A DNA stretch of 64,000 nt from an uncultured Clostridia bacterium (GCA_947631235.1 CANRKO010000005.1:102554-166553), one strand, 5' to 3'. Positions 44,749 to 54,274 are shown, counted from the stretch's first letter. A program made the numbers and translations. The notes: generated by a model not told the origin, from the sequence alone.

Positions 44749-45756
44749 TCAATTCTCCCCGCGTTTCTCTCTCGTCATAAGCTTTAACACGCTGTCGCGC
44801 GCGCTTGCCCCGTTAAACAGAACGTCGTACGCCTCCTCGACTATCGGCATTTCTACGCTGTAGAGTTTCGCAAGCTCGTATGCCGCTTTTGCCGTGTTCA
44901 CGCCCTCGACCACCATGTGTACCTCTTTGAGCGTTTCGCCGAGCGTTTTGCCCTGCCCTAACAGTATGCCGGCGCGTCGGTTTCTGGAGTGCATACTCGT
45001 ACACGTCACTATGAGGTCGCCGAGTCCCGATAGTCCCATAAACGTCTCACGGTTCGCGCCCATAGCCGTTCCGAGCCGCGCGATTTCGGCAAGTCCGCGC
45101 GTCATAAGCGCGGCTTTCGTGTTGTCGCCGTAACCGAGTCCGTCCGACACGCCCGCGCACAGCGCGACTATATTTTTAAGCGCTCCGCCCATTTCCACGC
45201 CTATGATGTCGTCGGACGTGTAGATTCGGAACATATCGCTCATCATTATATCCTGTATATATTTCGCCGTTTCAATGCTTTTCGACGCGATAACATTCGT
45301 CGTCGGCAGCCTGCGCGACACCTCCTCGGCGTGCGACGGACCGCTCATCACGGAAATATCCGCCTGCGGTATTTCCTCCGCGTACACCTCGCTCAGACGC
45401 ATAAGGCTGCCTTCCTCAAGCCCCTTTGATATATTGACCATTCTCTGCCCCGCTTTGACGTGCGGCGCGAGCAGTTTCGCGGTCGTGCGTGTCGCGGGCG
45501 AAGGCGCGGCTGTGATTATAAGGTCTGCGCCGTCTACGCATAAAGTCTCGTCGTGCGTGCAGGTGATGTTCTCGGGGAACGGTATGCCCGGGAGAAATTC
45601 CCTGTTCTCACGGTCGCGGCACAGTCTGTCCGTTTCCTCTTGGATCCACGACCACAGAAACACGTTATACCCGCGCTCGGCGAGCATTACGGCGTTCGCC
45701 GTACCCCATGAGCCGCTGCCTATTACGGCTATTTTCATGTCCTTTTCAGCTTTCAT
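44749..45756 (-). CDS. gpsA: Glycerol-3-phosphate dehydrogenase [NAD(P)+]
   Basis: 335 residues. The ATG at 45756 has AAGGTGA at 7 nt and overlaps plsY by 11 nt; an ATG six codons later is possible but has poor spacing. It has the dinucleotide motif GSGSWGTANAVMLAERG, NISKGLEEGSLM, SGPSHAEEV and the catalytic ALKNIVALCAG with its Lys. It makes sn-glycerol-3-phosphate for phospholipids, next to plsY, which uses it. Confidence 0.94.
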   Translation of the reverse strand: MKAEKDMKIAVIGSGSWGTANAVMLAERGYNVFLWSWIQEETDRLCRDRENREFLPGIPFPENITCTHDETLCVDGADLIITAAPSPATRTTAKLLAPHVKAGQRMVNISKGLEEGSLMRLSEVYAEEIPQADISVMSGPSHAEEVSRRLPTTNVIASKSIETAKYIQDIMMSDMFRIYTSDDIIGVEMGGALKNIVALCAGVSDGLGYGDNTKAALMTRGLAEIARLGTAMGANRETFMGLSGLGDLIVTCTSMHSRNRRAGILLGQGKTLGETLKEVHMVVEGVNTAKAAYELAKLYSVEMPIVEEAYDVLFNGASARDSVLKLMTREKRGEN

Positions 45757-46486
45757 CGTCCGTCACCTTCTTTTTACCCATACCAAGCTTGTTTTCGGTT
45801 CCGTGTATTAACCGCGTTATGTTCTCGTGGTGTCTGCCGATAAGCAGCAGACCGAGAATAAACACGTATATGACCTGCGCGATACTGCATTTCCAGCCCA
45901 TTATAATATTCACGATTTCAAGAATGATAAACAGCGCGCCGCCCACGATAGAACCCAACGAAACGTATTTTGTGACAATTATTATCGTCACCGAAATAAC
46001 GGTTACGACAAGTCCTATCCTCCAGTCGAGCATCATAACCACCCCAAGACTTGTGGCAACGCCTTTGCCGCCTTTAAAGCCGAAGAATATCGGGAAGTTG
46101 TGTCCGACCACGACGGCTACAGCGGCGAGGTATTTCGCCGTGTATGTAAATGTTATGGGGTTGAAGGTCATAGCCTCGACCTGGTCGAACGGGTCAACGC
46201 CCGCCCTTGTTGTGACCGACAGCCACGTCTGCACGGTGTCCTTCATCAGGTTTGCCGCGTACCACGCGAGCAGCACGGCGGCAATGCCCTTGGCTATGTC
46301 CAAAATCAGCGTCAAAGCAGCCATTTTTTTACCGTGGGTGCGGAGCATATTAGTCGCTCCGGCGTTACCGCTGCCGCTGTTTCGTATGTCCTCGCCGCTT
46401 ACCGCCCGTGAGAGCAGTATCGAGAAGTTCACCGAACCTATCAGGTACGCCGCTACGGCTATCGCGATGTATACGAGATATTGCAT
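45746..46486 (-). CDS. plsY: Acyl-phosphate:glycerol-3-phosphate acyltransferase
   Basis: 246 residues with six or seven membrane helices. The three family motifs are present: GSGNAGATNMLR (near 40), GHNFPIFFGFKGGKGVAT (near 130) and a final loop with LLIGRHHENI. The length exceeds the usual 190-210 because of an insertion between motifs 1 and 2 (about residues 80-120). It makes lysophosphatidic acid from acyl-phosphate and the product of GpsA. GGAGG precedes the start. Confidence 0.93.
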   Translation of the reverse strand: MQYLVYIAIAVAAYLIGSVNFSILLSRAVSGEDIRNSGSGNAGATNMLRTHGKKMAALTLILDIAKGIAAVLLAWYAANLMKDTVQTWLSVTTRAGVDPFDQVEAMTFNPITFTYTAKYLAAVAVVVGHNFPIFFGFKGGKGVATSLGVVMMLDWRIGLVVTVISVTIIIVTKYVSLGSIVGGALFIILEIVNIIMGWKCSIAQVIYVFILGLLLIGRHHENITRLIHGTENKLGMGKKKVTDDES

Positions 46487-46502
46487 TTTTGTTTTACCTC
46501 CG

Positions 46503-47828
46503 TCACAGCTTTTTTTCGTTCTTTTCGCGTATTATGAATTTAATCGGTGTTCCGTTAAAGCCGAACGCCTCGCGGAACTGATTTTCGATAAATCTAAGAT
46601 ACGAGTAATGGAACAGGTCTCTGGAGTTTGCGAACAGTACAAACGTCGGGGGCGCGGTAGACGCCTGCGTGCCGTAGTAGATTTTGAGCCGTCTGCCCTT
46701 GTCGGACGGCGGCTGCTGTTTCGCCACAGCCTCGTTTATAACGTCGTTTAAAACGCCCGTCTTTACCCTGCGCTTGTGCTGCTCGTTCACGGCTTTTATA
46801 AGCTCCAAAAGCTTTGACACTCTCTGTCCCGTTTTCGCGCTTATAAACACCGTTTCGGCGTACGACATAAACGCGAATTCCTCACGCAGTTTAAGTTCAA
46901 AATTGCGCAGCGTCTTGTCGTCCTTATGCACCAAATCCCACTTGTTCACGGCGAATATACACGCTCTGCCGCTTTCGTGAGCGTAGCCCGCGATTTTTGT
47001 GTCCTGCTCGGTTATGCCCTCCGCGGCGTCAATCATTATGACGCACACGTCGCTGCGGTCAACGGCGGCGAGTGAACGGACTATGCTGTAACGCTCAACT
47101 CCCTCGTCAACCTTGCCGCGCTTGCGCATACCGGCGGTGTCTATAAAAAGAAATTTGTCGCCGTTTAGCTCGTATCGCGAGTCTATCGCGTCGCGTGTCG
47201 TTCCGGCGATACTGCTCACTATTACTCTGTCCTCGCCGAGTATTCGGTTTATTAAAGACGACTTGCCCGCGTTCGGCTTGCCGATTACCGCGACCTTTAT
47301 TTCATCCTCGTCCTCGCTCGTGTCGGCGTCGTCGGGGAACAGCTTTGTGACCTCGTCGAGAAGGTCGCCTATGCCGAGACCGTGCGTTGACGATACGGCA
47401 ATCGGGTCGCCGAGACCGAGGTTGTAAAACTCGTAAAACTCCATAGGCACGTCGCCCGTGTTGTCCACCTTATTAACGGCAAGCACTATCTTCTTTTTCG
47501 CCTTAATAAGCATCTGCGCCACGTCAATATCCGTCGCCGTTACACCGTCGCGCACATTTACCATGAGAATTACCGCGTCTGCCATCTCTATCGCAAGCTG
47601 TGCCTGACGGCGCATCTGTACGAGTATTTCGTCCTTCGACGCCGGTTCTATGCCGCCGGTATCGATAAGCGTAAAGTGCTTGTCGAGCCAACTTACGTCG
47701 GCGAAAATGCGGTCGCGCGTAACGCCCGGGGTGTCCTCCACTATGCTTATGCGCCTGCCCGCTATATAGTTGAATAACGTCGATTTGCCCACGTTCGGGC
47801 GGCCGACTATAGCTACCGTTGGTTTCAT
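46503..47828 (-). CDS. der: Ribosome biogenesis GTPase Der
   Basis: 441 residues. It has two tandem GTPase domains (GRPNVGKSTLFN at 8-19 and GKPNAGKSSLIN near 183) and a C-terminal KH-like domain. The DTPGVTRDR and DTAGMRKRG switch regions and the NKVD and NKWD specificity motifs are intact. It matures the 50S subunit. It lies between the DUF512 gene and plsY, the common clostridial order. Confidence 0.96.
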   Translation of the reverse strand: MKPTVAIVGRPNVGKSTLFNYIAGRRISIVEDTPGVTRDRIFADVSWLDKHFTLIDTGGIEPASKDEILVQMRRQAQLAIEMADAVILMVNVRDGVTATDIDVAQMLIKAKKKIVLAVNKVDNTGDVPMEFYEFYNLGLGDPIAVSSTHGLGIGDLLDEVTKLFPDDADTSEDEDEIKVAVIGKPNAGKSSLINRILGEDRVIVSSIAGTTRDAIDSRYELNGDKFLFIDTAGMRKRGKVDEGVERYSIVRSLAAVDRSDVCVIMIDAAEGITEQDTKIAGYAHESGRACIFAVNKWDLVHKDDKTLRNFELKLREEFAFMSYAETVFISAKTGQRVSKLLELIKAVNEQHKRRVKTGVLNDVINEAVAKQQPPSDKGRRLKIYYGTQASTAPPTFVLFANSRDLFHYSYLRFIENQFREAFGFNGTPIKFIIREKNEKKL

Positions 47829-47831
47829 TTC

Positions 47832-49154
47832 TTAAAACTCCAATTCTTCATTTAGTACCTTTTCTATAAATTCATACCCGTCGTTTAAAACGGGCGTTAT
47901 TTTCACATTCAGCGCCTTTTCCACGTCCTCGGTCGTAACGTCGTCAAGGAAAATGTTGTCGTCGTCGCGGAGCATACTGTGCGGTATCAAAAGCTCGTCC
48001 GTGTCTATCCTGCCGCGCAGCTGCTCAATTATGTCGCCGCCGCACACAAGCCCCGACACCGTTACGCCGCCGCCGAAAAAGTTGTTCTTTATCGGGTACA
48101 CGTTTACCGTTACGCCCTCACATTCATTTTCGATTTTGCGCGCAAGTTCCGTTATAAACCCATACGCTATCTCGCCCGTCGCGACCGACACGCGGCGGCT
48201 GCGCGTTTTTTTCGGCACAAGTTTCAGCGCGCTTTCAAATTCCTCGCGCATACTCGCGATAAGCCCCACGCCGTTTTCTATCTGCGGAAAGTCCTCGTAC
48301 TCCTCGGCGGGCGGTATCTCAATCCCTGCGTCGGCGTAAAACTCGTCGGACAGGTACACAAGGCGCGTGCCGTATTTTTTCAGAAATTCGTCCTGTATTT
48401 TACCTACAAACTCTATCGTCTCCGCACTTGTTTCGGGCGTGAACGGCTTTAGCGGGTACAGTCCGTCGCGGTAGCGCGTAAGCCCCACCGGCACGACCGA
48501 CACGCTGTTTACGTTCGGGTAAAGCGCGGCAAGGTCGTAAAGCGTTTTTTTGAGGTGTTCGCCGTCGTTTATCTCGGGGCAAAGGACTATCTGACAGTTC
48601 ATTACTATTCCGTTCGCGGCGAACCGTTTCATTATATCGTAGCAGTTTCCGGCAAAACGGTTGTTGAGCATTTTGCATCTCAACTCCGGCTCGGTCGCGT
48701 GTACGCTGACGTTTATCGGCGATACGCGCATTTCGATAAGGCGGTCGATCTCGTCGCTTGCGAGGTTCGTAAGCGTGACGTAATTTCCCTGCAAAAAAGA
48801 CAGACGGGTGTCGTCGTCCTTAAAGTAGACCGTCTCGCGCATACCCTTGGGTAGCTGGTCGATAAAGCAGAAGATACACTTGTTCGTGCAGCTTTGCGCG
48901 TCGTCAATAAGCCCGTCCGCAAATTCGATACCGAGATCCTCGTAATCGTTTTCGACGGTTATTATCTCGGTGTCGCCGTTTTTTTTGAGGACTTCGAGCG
49001 TCACCTCGTATTCGGCGGTGAGGTAGCGGTATTCGAGAATGTCGCGGAATTCTCGCCCGTTTATCGTCACAAGCTTGTCGCCTTCCTCCAGTCCCGCGTC
49101 ATACGCTGCGGAATACGGCTCTACGTATTTAATTGTCGTGTCCGCTTTTCTCAT
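47832..49154 (-). CDS. Radical SAM protein with PDZ and DUF512 domains
   Basis: 440 residues. An N-terminal PDZ-like domain (about 1-65, IKYVEPYSAAYDAGLEEGD) precedes the CTNKCIFCFIDQLPKGMR cluster motif near 88-105, a CxxxCxxC radical-SAM triad. The C-terminal DUF512 region ends near residue 440. The family is conserved upstream of der in Clostridia. Its reaction is unknown. It is the first gene of the unit and has its own promoter. Confidence 0.85.
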   Translation of the reverse strand: MRKADTTIKYVEPYSAAYDAGLEEGDKLVTINGREFRDILEYRYLTAEYEVTLEVLKKNGDTEIITVENDYEDLGIEFADGLIDDAQSCTNKCIFCFIDQLPKGMRETVYFKDDDTRLSFLQGNYVTLTNLASDEIDRLIEMRVSPINVSVHATEPELRCKMLNNRFAGNCYDIMKRFAANGIVMNCQIVLCPEINDGEHLKKTLYDLAALYPNVNSVSVVPVGLTRYRDGLYPLKPFTPETSAETIEFVGKIQDEFLKKYGTRLVYLSDEFYADAGIEIPPAEEYEDFPQIENGVGLIASMREEFESALKLVPKKTRSRRVSVATGEIAYGFITELARKIENECEGVTVNVYPIKNNFFGGGVTVSGLVCGGDIIEQLRGRIDTDELLIPHSMLRDDDNIFLDDVTTEDVEKALNVKITPVLNDGYEFIEKVLNEELEF

Positions 49155-49188
49155 ATCACTATCCCTGCCGCAATATTAGTCCCATTAT

Positions 49189-49217
49189 ATTATCCCATAT
49201 TTGGAAGAAATAATCAA
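49189..49217 (-). promoter_or_regulatory. DUF512-der-plsY-gpsA promoter
   Basis: On the minus strand TTGATT (49217-49212), a 17-bp spacer and GATAAT (49194-49189), about 35 bp upstream of the start at 49154. Confidence 0.6.
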
Positions 49218-49305
49218 GAGGGAATTGGGAATTTGTTGTTATTTTCGGGGCGTGAACCGCATGACCCCCTCTCTCTCTACGACACAAACCACACGTGAAA
49301 CGTTA

Positions 49306-49420
49306 GGCCCCCTTGTCAAAGGGGGCTGTCACGCGTAGCGTGACTGGGGGATTCCTTTACTTCTTCATAATGAATCCCTCCACCGCCTTCGGCGGTCCCC
49401 CTCCCTTTAACAAGGGAGGC
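49306..49420. repeat. Intergenic palindrome mosaic, copy 3
   Basis: Block A (49306-49353: GGCCCCCTT/AAGGGGGC and GTCACGC/GCGTGAC stems, end GGGGGATT) and block B (49372-49420: start AATCCCTCC, a CCGCC/GGCGG hairpin and a CTCCCTT/AAGGGAG stem) are separated by 18 bp. The block order is opposite to copy 1. Confidence 0.75.
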
Positions 49421-49462
49421 TTACGATATACTTCGGACAGGGGCATATTTTACAAATTTCTC

Positions 49463-49507
49463 TTGTAATTTCATGGCACATATAGTATAATACGTTATAC
49501 AGGTATA
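49463..49507 (+). promoter_or_regulatory. Alcohol dehydrogenase promoter with adjacent palindrome
   Basis: TTGTAA (49463-49468), a 17-bp spacer and TATAAT (49486-49491). The palindrome TATAC-AG-GTATA at 49496-49507 covers the predicted start and could be an operator; the regulator is unknown. Confidence 0.6.
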
Positions 49508-49529
49508 CAAAATATCGGAGGAATACATA

Positions 49530-50675
49530 ATGAAGAGCTTTGACATCAGAACAAAGATATATTTCGGCGAGGGCGCGCTTGACAGGCTGAGCGACCTGCC
49601 GTACAAAAAGGCGCTCATAATAACCGACCCGTTTGTCGCGAAAAGCGGTCTTTTGCAGATGATTACAATGCGCCTGCACGACGCTTACACGGAATTTGAG
49701 GTGTTTTCCGACGTTGTGCCGGACGCGCCGATTGAAAAAATCTCGCTGGGCGTAAAGAAAATGCTCGAATACGACCCCGACTGCGTTATAACCGTCGGCG
49801 GCGGCAGCGCGATTGACAGCGCGAAGTCGATACGCGAGTTCGCGTCGCGCTCGACGGGCAGACACGTAGCGCTTATCGCGATACCGACCACGTCCGGCAC
49901 GGGTTCGGAGGTAACGTCGTTCGCGGTTGTGTCCGATCCCGAAAAGGATATAAAGTACCCGCTTGTGTCCGACAGTATGCTCCCCACGGAGGCAATACTC
50001 GACGCGGCGCTCGTTAAAAGCGTTCCGGCGAACGTTACGGCGGACACGGGTATGGACGTTCTCACGCATGCGATCGAAGCGTATGTGAGCATTAACAACA
50101 ACGAGTTTTCCGCCGCGCTCGCGGAAAAGGCGATTGAAATATGCGGCACGTTTCTGCTGCGCTCATACCTCGACAACAACGACGAACACGCGAGAAGAAA
50201 GATGCACGTCGCGTCGTGTCTCGCGGGTCTGGCGTTCAACAGCGCGTCGCTCGGTCTTAACCACGGTATCGCTCACGCGCTCGGCGGCAAGTTCCACATT
50301 CCCCACGGCAGGGCAAACGCGATGCTGCTCCCGCACGTTATCGAGTACAACTCCGGCATAAACAAGCACTCGAAAAGTCAGAAGGAGTACCCGAAGTGCG
50401 TTGAAAAATACGTGAATGTCGCAAAACTTTTGGGCGTAAACAACTTCAACGAAATTACGACTATCCGCGCGCTCGTGGGCTGGATGCAGTTTATGATGAA
50501 GGAAATGAACATTCCGATTTCAATTTCGCAAATCGGCAACATTGACAAGACCGAATACTTCAACGCTATAGACTCGATGGCTGACAAGGCTCTTGCCGAC
50601 GCGTGCACCGCGACAAATCCGCGCGTGCCGACAAAGCCCGAGGTCGTGCAGATTTTGGAGCATTTGTACGAGTAA
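49530..50675 (+). CDS. Iron-containing alcohol dehydrogenase
   Basis: 381 residues. It has the NAD motif GGGSAIDSAKSI near 90, TTSGTGSEVTSFAVV near 130 and the iron-binding NHGIAHALGGKFHIPHGRANA (His ligands in HGIAHALGG and FHIPHG). It resembles PduQ/butanol-type dehydrogenases, interconverting aldehydes and alcohols to reoxidise NADH in fermentation. The substrate is not evident. CGGAGGAA precedes the start. It is a single-gene unit. Confidence 0.93.
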   Translation: MKSFDIRTKIYFGEGALDRLSDLPYKKALIITDPFVAKSGLLQMITMRLHDAYTEFEVFSDVVPDAPIEKISLGVKKMLEYDPDCVITVGGGSAIDSAKSIREFASRSTGRHVALIAIPTTSGTGSEVTSFAVVSDPEKDIKYPLVSDSMLPTEAILDAALVKSVPANVTADTGMDVLTHAIEAYVSINNNEFSAALAEKAIEICGTFLLRSYLDNNDEHARRKMHVASCLAGLAFNSASLGLNHGIAHALGGKFHIPHGRANAMLLPHVIEYNSGINKHSKSQKEYPKCVEKYVNVAKLLGVNNFNEITTIRALVGWMQFMMKEMNIPISISQIGNIDKTEYFNAIDSMADKALADACTATNPRVPTKPEVVQILEHLYE

Positions 50676-50676
50676 T

Positions 50677-50717
50677 AAAAAAAAACCCCGAAACCGTAAA
50701 CGGTTTCGGGGATTTTT
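50677..50717 (+). terminator. Strong terminator shared by the convergent genes
   Basis: CCCCGAAACCG (50686-50696), loop TAAA and CGGTTTCGGGG (50701-50711) are flanked by a long A-tract and ATTTTT. It ends the dehydrogenase and, on the minus strand, overlaps the niaR stop. Confidence 0.9.
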
Positions 50718-51229
50718 CATATTTCCGGCGCGATATAATTCTTTTCCTCCAGCGCTTTGCCGATTAGGTCGAGCGTTTCCTCGCTGTTCGCCTTGACGGT
50801 GTGGTAATGGTAGCCGGACGTTATATTCATCAGCGCGACCGACTTGCCGCTCCTGAGACCTTCCACGCACTTTTTCACGCCAAGGCGCGAGGAAATATTC
50901 AGTTTTGCCTCAATCTTGCCGTAAACCCTGTGCCACACGAACACGTCCACGACAGTACCGCCCAGGTCAACGATTGTATTAAGCTCGTCCTCGGTCTGCT
51001 CGTCGGTGTGGTACAGCTTGAAAACGCGTATGCACGCGTCGGGGTCGCTCATTATATAGCCGCGGCTCGTGGATATTATCTCCTGTCCCGACGCTTTCAA
51101 AAGCGCGATGTCGCCGACTATGATCTGACGCGACACGCCTAGCTTTTTAGCGAGCGCGCCGCCCGAAACGGGCGCGGCGCTTTCGGTTATGAGCCGCAAT
51201 ATTTCGTTTCTTCTTTCATCTGTGTTCAT
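50717..51229 (-). CDS. niaR: NAD biosynthesis transcriptional repressor NiaR
   Basis: 170 residues. The N-terminal winged helix has ILRLITESAAPVSGGALAKKLGVSRQ. The 3H domain follows, with His in LYHTDEQTEDEL, in VWHRVYG and in GYHYHTV. Known homologues bind nicotinic acid and repress nad and niacin-transport genes. It is the last gene of nadABC-niaR, so the repressor probably controls its own operon. Confidence 0.92.
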   Translation of the reverse strand: MNTDERRNEILRLITESAAPVSGGALAKKLGVSRQIIVGDIALLKASGQEIISTSRGYIMSDPDACIRVFKLYHTDEQTEDELNTIVDLGGTVVDVFVWHRVYGKIEAKLNISSRLGVKKCVEGLRSGKSVALMNITSGYHYHTVKANSEETLDLIGKALEEKNYIAPEI

Positions 51230-51239
51230 TTTTAAAACC

Positions 51240-52091
51240 TCATACCGCGTGAAGATTTTTAAGTGACAAGTCGAGTATCGGCGCGGAGTGCGTCAGCGCA
51301 CCCGACGAAATGTAATCCACGCCTATATCTTTAAGGCGGGCGATATTCTCCTTCGTGACGTTGCCGCTGCACTCCGTTTCGGCTCTGCCCGCCGTAAGGC
51401 GCACAGCCTCCTTCATATCCTCCGCGCTCATGTTGTCGAGCATTATTATATCCGCGCCCGCCTCGAGAGCCTCGCGCAGCATATCGAGGTTTTCAACCTC
51501 GACCTCTATCTTTCTCACAAACGGCGCGTACTCCTTCGCCATTCTGACAGCCTCCTTAACGCCGCCCGCCGCGCCGATGTGGTTGTCCTTTAACAGAATG
51601 CCGTCGCTCAGATTGTAACGGTGATTGTAACCGCCGCCCACTCTTACGGCGTACTTCTCGAACACGCGCATATTCGGCGTTGTTTTTCTCGTGTCGAGCA
51701 GCTTGGTTTTACTGCCTTCAAACAGCTTGGCTGCGGAACGGGTGTACGTCGCGATACCGCTCATACGCTGCAGGAAGTTAAGTGCCGTTCTCTCGCCCGA
51801 CAGAAGAACGCGTATGTCGCCGCGCACTATGCCGAGTTTATCGCCGTTTTTAACCTCGTCGCCGTCCTTTACGTGGAAAACCGTTTCCGTGCCGCCGTCG
51901 AGCAGCGTGAACACGCGCTTAAACACGTCAAGTCCGGCTATTATGCCGTCCTGCTTGCATATAAGTTCGACCTCGCCCTTTTTCGGCGCGCGCATTACCG
52001 AATTTGTCGTTATATCTTCACTCGTTATATCCTCGCGGAGCGCGTTTAAAATAAGTTCGTCCGCGTTAAGCGTCATCGTTATGTTGTTCAT
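51240..52091 (-). CDS. nadC: Nicotinate-nucleotide diphosphorylase (quinolinate phosphoribosyltransferase)
   Basis: 283 residues from the ATG at 52091, which has GAGAGG at 7 nt and overlaps nadB by 26 bp. Key segments are LNFLQRMSGIATYT, the LDTRKTTPNMRVFEKYAVRVGGGYNHRY region (LDTRKTTP and GGGYNHR), LKDNHIGAAGG and VEVENLDMLREA. It makes nicotinate mononucleotide from quinolinate and PRPP. It completes the de novo route begun by NadB and NadA. Confidence 0.95.
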   Translation of the reverse strand: MNNITMTLNADELILNALREDITSEDITTNSVMRAPKKGEVELICKQDGIIAGLDVFKRVFTLLDGGTETVFHVKDGDEVKNGDKLGIVRGDIRVLLSGERTALNFLQRMSGIATYTRSAAKLFEGSKTKLLDTRKTTPNMRVFEKYAVRVGGGYNHRYNLSDGILLKDNHIGAAGGVKEAVRMAKEYAPFVRKIEVEVENLDMLREALEAGADIIMLDNMSAEDMKEAVRLTAGRAETECSGNVTKENIARLKDIGVDYISSGALTHSAPILDLSLKNLHAV

Positions 52092-53355
52092 GCTTTTTCC
52101 TCTCCCTTTCTATCGCGTCAAGCACGGCTTTTCTGTACTCCGCCTTGTAATTTTTATAGTCGTCCGCGTTCGGAGCGTAATCTTTTTTCTCCGTAACGGA
52201 ATATGTCTCGCTTATCCTTTCCGCCGCACGGCGCGCAAACACAAGGCTTTCGAGAAGTGAATTGCTCGCGAGACGGTTCTTTCCGTGAACGCCGTTGCAC
52301 GCCGTTTCGCCGACCGCGTAAAGTCTGTCCATGGACGTTTTGCTGTACTCGTCAACGTCTATGCCGCCCATAAAATAGTGCTGCGACGGCACGACGGGTA
52401 TCGGCTCTTTCGTTACGTCAAACCCCTCTTTGAGACAGTGGCGGTAGATGTTCGGGAAGTGCTTTTTTATCGTTTCCTCGGGTATCGGCTTTAACGACAG
52501 CCACACATAAGGCTTGCCGTCCTTTTCCATCTGCTTGTATATCTCGGCGGTAACAACATCACGCGGCGCAAGTTCGTCGGTAAATCGGTTGCCGTTATTG
52601 TCCAAAAGCAGTGCGCCCTCGCCCCTTACCGACTCCGAAATAAGGAACCGTCTGCCGTGTTTCTCGCTGTAAAGCGTCGTCGGATGGATTTGGATATAAT
52701 CGGGATTTCTGAGCTTTACGCCGTGTTTTAAAGCTATCGCGAGCGCGTCGCCCGTAAGGTGGCGGTAGTTTGTGGAATTTGTGAACAGTCCGCCTATGCC
52801 GCCCGTGGCGAGAATTGTATAATCTGCCGCTATACTTTTCATGTCGCCGTCACGGTTAAAGCCTACCACGCCGCGGCACTCGCCGTCCGTTTCGATTATG
52901 TCCGCGACTGTGAAACGCTCTATTATCGTCACGTTATCAAGCTTTCGCACGGCTGCCAAAAGGTGCGACGTTATCTCCCTGCCCGTTATGTCCTCGTGGA
53001 ACAATATACGCGGCGTGGAGTGCGCGCCTTCTTTCGTGTACACAAACTCGCCGTTCTCCTTCGTAAAACGCACGCCGTAACGCTCCAAATCGGCTATTAC
53101 GTCTCTCGACGAGCGTATCATTATATCGACCGACTGCTTGTTGTTCTCGTAATGTCCGGCGTGCATCGTGTCCTCGAAATAGCTGTCGTAATCGTCCTCG
53201 CTCTTTAACACGCATATGCCGCCCTGCGCGAGGTACGAGTCGCTCCTTTCAAGTTCGTCCTTCGTCACCATTATTATTTTTTTGTCACGCGGCAGATTTA
53301 ACGCGGCGTAAAGTCCGCTTACACCGCTGCCCGCTATTACTATGTCCGCTTTCAT
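52066..53355 (-). CDS. nadB: L-aspartate oxidase
   Basis: 429 residues from the ATG at 53355 (AAGGAG at 6 nt); a TTG 21 bp upstream lacks a site. The FAD motif is IAGSGVSGLYAAL, followed by SDSYLAQGGI, HEDITGREITSHLL and the active-site GGIDVDEYSKTSMDRLYAVGE (GGIDVDE and YAVGETACNGVHG). It is shorter at the C-terminus than E. coli NadB, which is common in Clostridia. It oxidises aspartate to iminoaspartate, probably with fumarate as acceptor in this anaerobe. Confidence 0.93.
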   Translation of the reverse strand: MKADIVIAGSGVSGLYAALNLPRDKKIIMVTKDELERSDSYLAQGGICVLKSEDDYDSYFEDTMHAGHYENNKQSVDIMIRSSRDVIADLERYGVRFTKENGEFVYTKEGAHSTPRILFHEDITGREITSHLLAAVRKLDNVTIIERFTVADIIETDGECRGVVGFNRDGDMKSIAADYTILATGGIGGLFTNSTNYRHLTGDALAIALKHGVKLRNPDYIQIHPTTLYSEKHGRRFLISESVRGEGALLLDNNGNRFTDELAPRDVVTAEIYKQMEKDGKPYVWLSLKPIPEETIKKHFPNIYRHCLKEGFDVTKEPIPVVPSQHYFMGGIDVDEYSKTSMDRLYAVGETACNGVHGKNRLASNSLLESLVFARRAAERISETYSVTEKKDYAPNADDYKNYKAEYRKAVLDAIERERKKHEQHNDDA

Positions 53356-53365
53356 GTCTGTCTCC

Positions 53366-54274
53366 TTATTTCGCAAGCTCCAGCATCCTGTTGAGCGGCT
53401 TTAACGCTCCTTCCCGCACCTCGTCGCTCACATGAACCTCGTTTTCGCCCGTCTTTAAAACGTGCAGTATTTTTTCAACCGTATTGAGCTTCATATTCGG
53501 GCAAAAATGCTTTGTACCGGCGAAGTAAAATTTCTTGCCGTCGGCGGGTCTTTTGAGCATATATCCGACGCCGCTCTCGGTGCAGATTATAAATTCCCTG
53601 TTGTCCGTTTTCGCCGCGTAATCTATAATGCCCGACGTGCTGCCGATGTAGTCCGCGAGCGACAGCACCTCCTCACGGCACTCCGGATGAGCCGCGACGA
53701 GTGCATCGGGGTACTTTTCCTTTATCGCCTTCACGTTCTCCGCTGTCATTGACGCGTGAACGTGGCAAAAGCCTTTGTTTAATATGACGTTCTTTTCGGG
53801 AACCTGCTTGGCGACGTAACGTCCGAGGTTCTCGTCGGGTATGAAGAAAATATTTTTGTTCGGGAGCGCCTTGACTATCTTAACGGCGTTCGACGACGTT
53901 ACGCACACGTCGCTGTGGCATTTCAGTTCAGCCGTCGAGTTTATATAGCAAACGACAGCCAAATCGTCGTACTTTTCGCGCATTTCCTCTATCGTCTCTA
54001 TGTCAGCCATATGCGCCATAGGGCAGTCCGCCGACATGTCGGGCATGAGCACGGTCTTGTCGGGGTTTAAAATCTTCGCGCTCTCGCCCATAAACGACAC
54101 GCCCGCGAAAACGATAACGTCCGCGTCGGTGTTTCGCGCCGTTTTCGCGAGGTAGTACGAGTCGCCTATATAATCGGCAATCTCCTGCACCTCGTCGTTT
54201 ACGTAGTAGTGCGCAAGGATCACCGCGTTCTTCTCCTTTTTGAGCCTTTCTATTTCCTTTGTGAGTTCTTCCAT
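53366..54274 (-). CDS. nadA: Quinolinate synthase
   Basis: 302 residues from the ATG at 54274, whose site (AAAGG) is a little far; the longer frame would cover the promoter. It has AVILAHYYVNDEVQEIADYIGDS (AHYYVNDEVQ), FAGVSFMGESAKIL, the Cys in AVVCYINSTAELK, HVHASMTAENV and HPECREEV, and a last Cys in FCPNMKLNTVEKIL, matching the three 4Fe-4S ligands. It condenses iminoaspartate with dihydroxyacetone phosphate. It is the first gene of the nad operon. Confidence 0.94.
   Translation of the reverse strand: MEELTKEIERLKKEKNAVILAHYYVNDEVQEIADYIGDSYYLAKTARNTDADVIVFAGVSFMGESAKILNPDKTVLMPDMSADCPMAHMADIETIEEMREKYDDLAVVCYINSTAELKCHSDVCVTSSNAVKIVKALPNKNIFFIPDENLGRYVAKQVPEKNVILNKGFCHVHASMTAENVKAIKEKYPDALVAAHPECREEVLSLADYIGSTSGIIDYAAKTDNREFIICTESGVGYMLKRPADGKKFYFAGTKHFCPNMKLNTVEKILHVLKTGENEVHVSDEVREGALKPLNRMLELAK

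Larger units (their letters stand above)
49155..49529. other. Divergent promoters and palindrome repeat (no gene)
   Basis: This 375-bp gap holds the promoter of the DUF512-der unit on the left, the palindrome mosaic copy 3 in the middle and the alcohol dehydrogenase promoter on the right. Confidence 0.8.
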
